A stretch of 54,240 nt of DNA from Cellulomonas bogoriensis 69B4 = DSM 16987. Lineage in GTDB: Bacteria; Actinomycetota; Actinomycetes; Actinomycetales; Cellulomonadaceae. The position numbers were made by a program, and so were the translations under genes. The notes under the pieces are model-generated. The model ran no database searches, was not told the DNA's origin, and saw only the letters and a list, made by a program, of their open reading frames with translations. Below, piece after piece: positions 50,778-54,240 of this stretch. The stretch spans positions 1 to 54,240 of the forward strand of contig NZ_AXCZ01000003.1 of the NCBI RefSeq assembly GCF_000767165.1, in the 5' to 3' direction. Each line of letters begins with the position of its first letter. Positions within the stretch are counted from its first letter, which is position 1.

Positions 50778-52357
50778 AGCCCCACCCCCTGCCCGGCCAG
50801 TGCGGCGAGCACCCGCACCGACCACTCCTGAACGGTGCCGTTCGCCCTGACACCCGTCAGGGACGCCCCGGCGAGCTCCTGAGCCACCTCGGCCAGGGAA
50901 CGCGGGGCGGTACCCGGGTCGAGGTCGAACCTGACCTGCCCCGGGTCCACCTCCACCGAGCCGTAGCCACGCGTCTGGCCGTACCCGAGGCCGAACCAGC
51001 CCTCGCACAGGTCCACCAGGACCAGCAGCAGCAGAGCCAGCGCCGCCTCGGCCTCGTCGCCTGCGCGCTCCAGGTCGAGGACCAGCTCGATCGGACGCCA
51101 CTGCCCCGGGCCTGTCAGGTGAGGCTCGACCACGGTCCACAGAGCCCCGTCTGCCGCGCCCCCCGTCCACCGGTCCAGGGCGACCCTTGTCACCGACCGC
51201 AGCTCACCAGGCCCGTCGAGCGCCTCACACAACGCGCCGGTCAGCGGTGGCACCGGCCCGGTCCCCGGGTCGTGGGCGGCCCTCAGCACCTCCCGCCACC
51301 TCGCACCAGGGACGGCGCGCTCACTCATGGAGTCCTGGACCACCAGTGCCCCCTTGCGTCCCTGCTGACCGGGATCGTCCGACGATCCCGTCCCGGCGGC
51401 GTCGTCCTGGGCCGGCCGCCCGAACAGTGCCACCACCGCGGGTGGCCCGGCCATGCCCTCCAGATGGTCCGACGGAGCCTCGCTCCCCGTCAGCGTGCGG
51501 ACGATGCGTTCGGCCTGCGAACGCAACGCCCCCTTGATCGACGACCCGGGCAGCAGGAACCGGACCGAACCGTCCAGCGCGTCGCGGCTCGTCAAGGGGA
51601 CGGTGTCGGCGGCAGCCCCCTGGACCCGCAGGGATGTCATCACCGGGCCGCGCGCGCGCCACGGAACCGTGACGCGAAGCGTGCCCGGGGCAGCGCCGAC
51701 CTCCACAGGCGCCTGCAAGACGTCCGGCTCCCGGCCCTCCAAGGCCGCGAGCAGGCCCGCACGCGAACCGAGGTCGCGGCGTGTGCGACGGGCGCCCTCG
51801 AGAACGACGTGCCCCAGACCCCGGGTCGTGGCTGCACCCAGCCGTAGCCCCGGGCCGGTCAGCACACCCTCGATCAGGGCCGCGAGCGCCGCACCGTCCC
51901 CCTCGCGCCCCGACGGCTCCGCCACCAGTACGCGGAATGCGAACGAGGTGCCGCGGGGGAGTACCTCGGCAGATCGGAGGGTGCCGTCGGCCGCGACCCC
52001 GCGACGCCTGTCGATCGACGTGGAGGAACGCACCTCGGGGAGCACCAGGTCCTGACCGGTCGCGTCGTCCACGGTGACGAACCCGGCGGCCGCGCCCTCG
52101 TCCGCGGTGTTCCTGGAACCCCACAGTCGTGTCGACGCCTCGGCCGACAGGCCCGCCAGGTCGGACGCGCGCTCACAGGCGGAGCGCAGGGCCCCGGCCA
52201 ACGAGCTCCCTGGAATCAAGGCACGGCCCTGGCCGTCGAGGGCCACCGGCCGGTCCACCAGGTCGCCGGTCAGGCTGCCGATGTGGAGCGGGGTGAGGGC
52301 CCGTAGCGTTCCCGTGAGCTCGTAGCGGACCGTTGAGCGTGGACGTGTGGTGGTCAT
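50774..52357 (-). CDS. Double Csm3-like (Cas7-type) RAMP protein
   Basis: 527 residues. The first Cas7-like RAMP has RALTPLHIGSLTGDLVDRPVA with Asp32 and Asp35 in the position of the Csm3 target-RNA-cleaving aspartate, followed by LIPGSSLAGALRSACERASDL. A second copy repeats the pattern (VMTSLRVQGAAADTVPL, FLLPGSSIKGALRSQAERIV). Two backbone subunits are thus fused in one chain, as known in III-D and III-E-like effectors. The tail has the glycine loop GYGQTRGYGSVEV. The ATG at 52357 overlaps the end of the upstream gene (ATGA). Confidence 0.88.
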   Translation of the reverse strand: MTTTRPRSTVRYELTGTLRALTPLHIGSLTGDLVDRPVALDGQGRALIPGSSLAGALRSACERASDLAGLSAEASTRLWGSRNTADEGAAAGFVTVDDATGQDLVLPEVRSSTSIDRRRGVAADGTLRSAEVLPRGTSFAFRVLVAEPSGREGDGAALAALIEGVLTGPGLRLGAATTRGLGHVVLEGARRTRRDLGSRAGLLAALEGREPDVLQAPVEVGAAPGTLRVTVPWRARGPVMTSLRVQGAAADTVPLTSRDALDGSVRFLLPGSSIKGALRSQAERIVRTLTGSEAPSDHLEGMAGPPAVVALFGRPAQDDAAGTGSSDDPGQQGRKGALVVQDSMSERAVPGARWREVLRAAHDPGTGPVPPLTGALCEALDGPGELRSVTRVALDRWTGGAADGALWTVVEPHLTGPGQWRPIELVLDLERAGDEAEAALALLLLVLVDLCEGWFGLGYGQTRGYGSVEVDPGQVRFDLDPGTAPRSLAEVAQELAGASLTGVRANGTVQEWSVRVLAALAGQGVGL

Positions 52358-54240
52358 CGGGCACCCCCTCGCTGCCCGGACGTCGCCCGGGTCATGTGCT
52401 TGCTCTCCTCGCGGGCGAGGTTCTCCACCAGCAGTGCCCGCGCCTCGCGCACCAACGCGGGTGTGGCACCCGGGTCGGCCATGTCGAGATGCGCCCACAC
52501 CGAGCCGTCCAGCAGCAGGGCCTCCACGCGGGTCACGTCGTGGGCCGTGGCCCTCGTCTTGTCCCTGGTCTTGCGGCACCACTCGCGGACGGCGCCGTCG
52601 TCACCGGCGAGCACGGCGCGTGCAAGCTCCCGCAGGACCCCGAGCTGGGCCCGGGTGGGACCGGCGGGGAGGAGCGCGCGGCGCCGCTGCGCGTCGGTGG
52701 TCACCGCCGCCACCTGTTCGGTGATGAGCGCCCGCAAGGCGTCCGTGCGCAACAGCTCGAGTACCTGTGCCCCGTCCGGGTCCAGGTCAGCAGGTCGCGG
52801 GACGGACCTGGGGCCGCCGGTGCCCGCGTCGGGTCGCACTGCGACTCGGGTTTGCGCGAGCAGAGGGCTGCCGATCAGCACCCGCCCGAATCCCTCCGCA
52901 CGTCGCTCACCCAGGCCATCGGTCTGCAACCGGGAGACCCGCGACGCCTCCGGGACGTCCGCGCACCGCACCCGGAGCACCGAACCGGCTCGCAACCCGA
53001 CCAGGGAGGGTCGCGGCAGACCCCAACGCGCAGACCAGGAGTCCACCCGCCGCGTGGTCGTGAACGCGGCCGGCGCGTGCCCACCCTCGTCGAGATCGAC
53101 GGCTGTGCCCAGGGAGTGGCTCAGCGCGCCCAGCACGGTGCCGAGACCCGTCGCGGGCCGTCCGGACCCGTCCCGGAGCAGCAGGTCAGAGGTCAACCAG
53201 ACCGTAAGGACCCGACTCTCAGGGTCCCCGCCCAGCCACGGGTGGGGTGCAGGGTCGGCGACGTCCACCTCGACCCACCCGTAGTCGTCCTTGCTCGACG
53301 AGCCCACCCGGTACCGTCCCGGGAGGATGGCGAGGTCCAGGTCGACGTCCGCGGCCGCCCACACCTCGGCACGCAGCTCGGTGCCCTCGGCGATGGCCTC
53401 CTGGACGAACAGCCCGCCCGAGTCCTCGCTGGGTCGCCCCAGATCGGGGTCGATCACGGCGTGCGCCTGCTGGACCAGAGGTGCGCCCACCCGCACGGCC
53501 GTCCCGTCGGCCCCCGGGGCGAGGTGGCCGGCCAGGGGCCGCAAACGCTCGGCGGCCACCTCCACCAGCACGTTGACGGCAGTGGTCGCCCGACCGGGGT
53601 CGGAGCGTTTGGGGGCCTGGATCGAACGCGGCACCGGGAGCGAACGCCACGGCCCGGCGGCCGGGGTCGCATCCGTCACCACGACCCGACCGCCGGTGAT
53701 CGCAGGTGTGGCCTCCCCACCGAGGGCCCTCGCGAGGATCGGCAGCAGCATCGTGCCGGGTACCTCTTCCCTGCAGGTGACGAGGTTGCCTGACCTCGAC
53801 CGAGCAGCCGTCACCGGGGTGAGGCACGTCAGGTGCAAGGTGGCGACGTGCTGCAGGGGCTCCTGCGGTCGGTCGCCCAACCGTGCCGCCGCCCCGTGGG
53901 CCGGCGCCCGCGGTGGCTCGGGAACCTCAGCGGTCGCGAGCAGGCGCAGCACCTCCGCCATGCCCCGGGGCGAGTCCGGGACCGTGACCGTGCACCTGCC
54001 TCCGCCACGCCGGCGGTTCCCGCCCGCGTGCTCGGTCAACCGGGCTGCCGCCAGCAGGACCAGCTCCGCAGGCCACGGCAGCTCGGGGTGCTGCACCACA
54101 GCCGTGGAACGGAGCACCAGGCCGGCCCGCGCCCGTTCCACGACGCGGAAGGTGTGGCTCTCCGCCAGGCCCGTCCGGGGGTCCAGCGCCACGCCGGGTC
54201 GCAGCGTCACGCATGCGGCAGCGAGGCGCGCCGCCTCGGG
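52354..54240 (-). CDS. csx10: Csx10-like RAMP protein, N-terminus beyond the window
   Basis: At least 628 residues; the frame is open to the window edge (PEAARLAAACVTLRPGVALD...), so GTG 54210 is internal, not the start. It contains a RAMP domain with LTCLTPVTAARSRSGNLVT, PGTMLLPILARALGG, the long QAPKRSDPGRATTAVNVLVEVA region and the signature GERRAEGFGRVLIG near the end of the fold, as in Csx10 (Cas5-like) proteins. A helical C-terminal extension of ~150 residues follows (Cas11-like small-subunit equivalents are sometimes fused here). Cas10, normally next, is not in the window. The stop overlaps the next ATG. Confidence 0.85.
   Translation of the reverse strand, partial: PEAARLAAACVTLRPGVALDPRTGLAESHTFRVVERARAGLVLRSTAVVQHPELPWPAELVLLAAARLTEHAGGNRRRGGGRCTVTVPDSPRGMAEVLRLLATAEVPEPPRAPAHGAAARLGDRPQEPLQHVATLHLTCLTPVTAARSRSGNLVTCREEVPGTMLLPILARALGGEATPAITGGRVVVTDATPAAGPWRSLPVPRSIQAPKRSDPGRATTAVNVLVEVAAERLRPLAGHLAPGADGTAVRVGAPLVQQAHAVIDPDLGRPSEDSGGLFVQEAIAEGTELRAEVWAAADVDLDLAILPGRYRVGSSSKDDYGWVEVDVADPAPHPWLGGDPESRVLTVWLTSDLLLRDGSGRPATGLGTVLGALSHSLGTAVDLDEGGHAPAAFTTTRRVDSWSARWGLPRPSLVGLRAGSVLRVRCADVPEASRVSRLQTDGLGERRAEGFGRVLIGSPLLAQTRVAVRPDAGTGGPRSVPRPADLDPDGAQVLELLRTDALRALITEQVAAVTTDAQRRRALLPAGPTRAQLGVLRELARAVLAGDDGAVREWCRKTRDKTRATAHDVTRVEALLLDGSVWAHLDMADPGATPALVREARALLVENLAREESKHMTRATSGQRGGAR

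Overview
The DNA is uniformly GC-rich (my estimate by eye is roughly 70% or more) and codes densely. It carries DUF2510-type tails, Ltp lipoprotein repeats, many GTG starts and leaderless-type promoters, so an actinobacterium is the natural reading. A chemotaxis receptor suggests a motile genus such as a Cellulomonas relative, but the genus is inference only. There are no rRNA genes, intact tRNA genes or integrase, and almost everything after about 7.4 kb looks accessory: this is a defence island.

Layout. 0-7.4 kb: ordinary genes (start of a secreted protein, NERD protein, superinfection-immunity/DUF2510 membrane protein, Ltp-repeat protein, NarL-type sensor kinase and response regulator split by a chemoreceptor and a GNAT enzyme), with two copies of a 53-bp palindromic element. 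7.4-10.4 kb: two convergent STAND-like AAA ATPases (DUF4143 and DUF234 types), one preceded by four 23-bp iterons, the other by a 9-bp palindrome. 10.7-15.8 kb: a minus-strand cluster around NAD/ADP-ribose chemistry (macro-like/SIR2 gene with a one-base frameshift, ADP-ribosylglycohydrolase fused to a dual-specificity phosphatase, two small unknowns). 15.9-21 kb: McrBC restriction. 21.1-22.5 kb: an IS256-family element dead by two substitutions. 22.7-33.1 kb: a GmrSD-like DUF262 nuclease, a fragment of a DISARM DrmD-type helicase, and a SNF2 helicase/type III Mod/type III Res operon. 33.2-39.7 kb: a translationally coupled four-gene operon (RecB-like nuclease/helicase, unknown, four-pass membrane protein, HAD 5'-nucleotidase), the best candidate here for an undescribed system. 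39.6-44.4 kb: three small unknowns, a HelD/UvrD-like helicase broken at its P-loop, and an HNH endonuclease.

44.5-54.2 kb: a type III (III-D-like) CRISPR-Cas locus with a natural reverse transcriptase-Cas1 fusion, Cas2, Cas6, TIGR03986 RAMP, Csx19-like protein, a double Csm3-like RAMP and a Csx10-like RAMP cut by the window edge. Cas10 is not in the window. The seven-repeat array is transcribed on the minus strand. RT-Cas1 proteins can take spacers from RNA, and the spacers fit this: the newest is an intrinsic-terminator-like hairpin with a T tract, another has the geometry of a tRNA anticodon arm, variable loop and T-arm, and another holds a 12-bp palindrome beside a Shine-Dalgarno-like motif. 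In the first two the crRNA would be antisense to the structured RNA.

Together the island stacks modification-dependent restriction (McrBC, GmrSD-like), methylation-based restriction (Mod/Res), NAD-linked and nucleotide-linked candidates and RNA-guided immunity. At least four decayed genes (SIR2 gene, DrmD fragment, transposase, HelD-like helicase) point to turnover.
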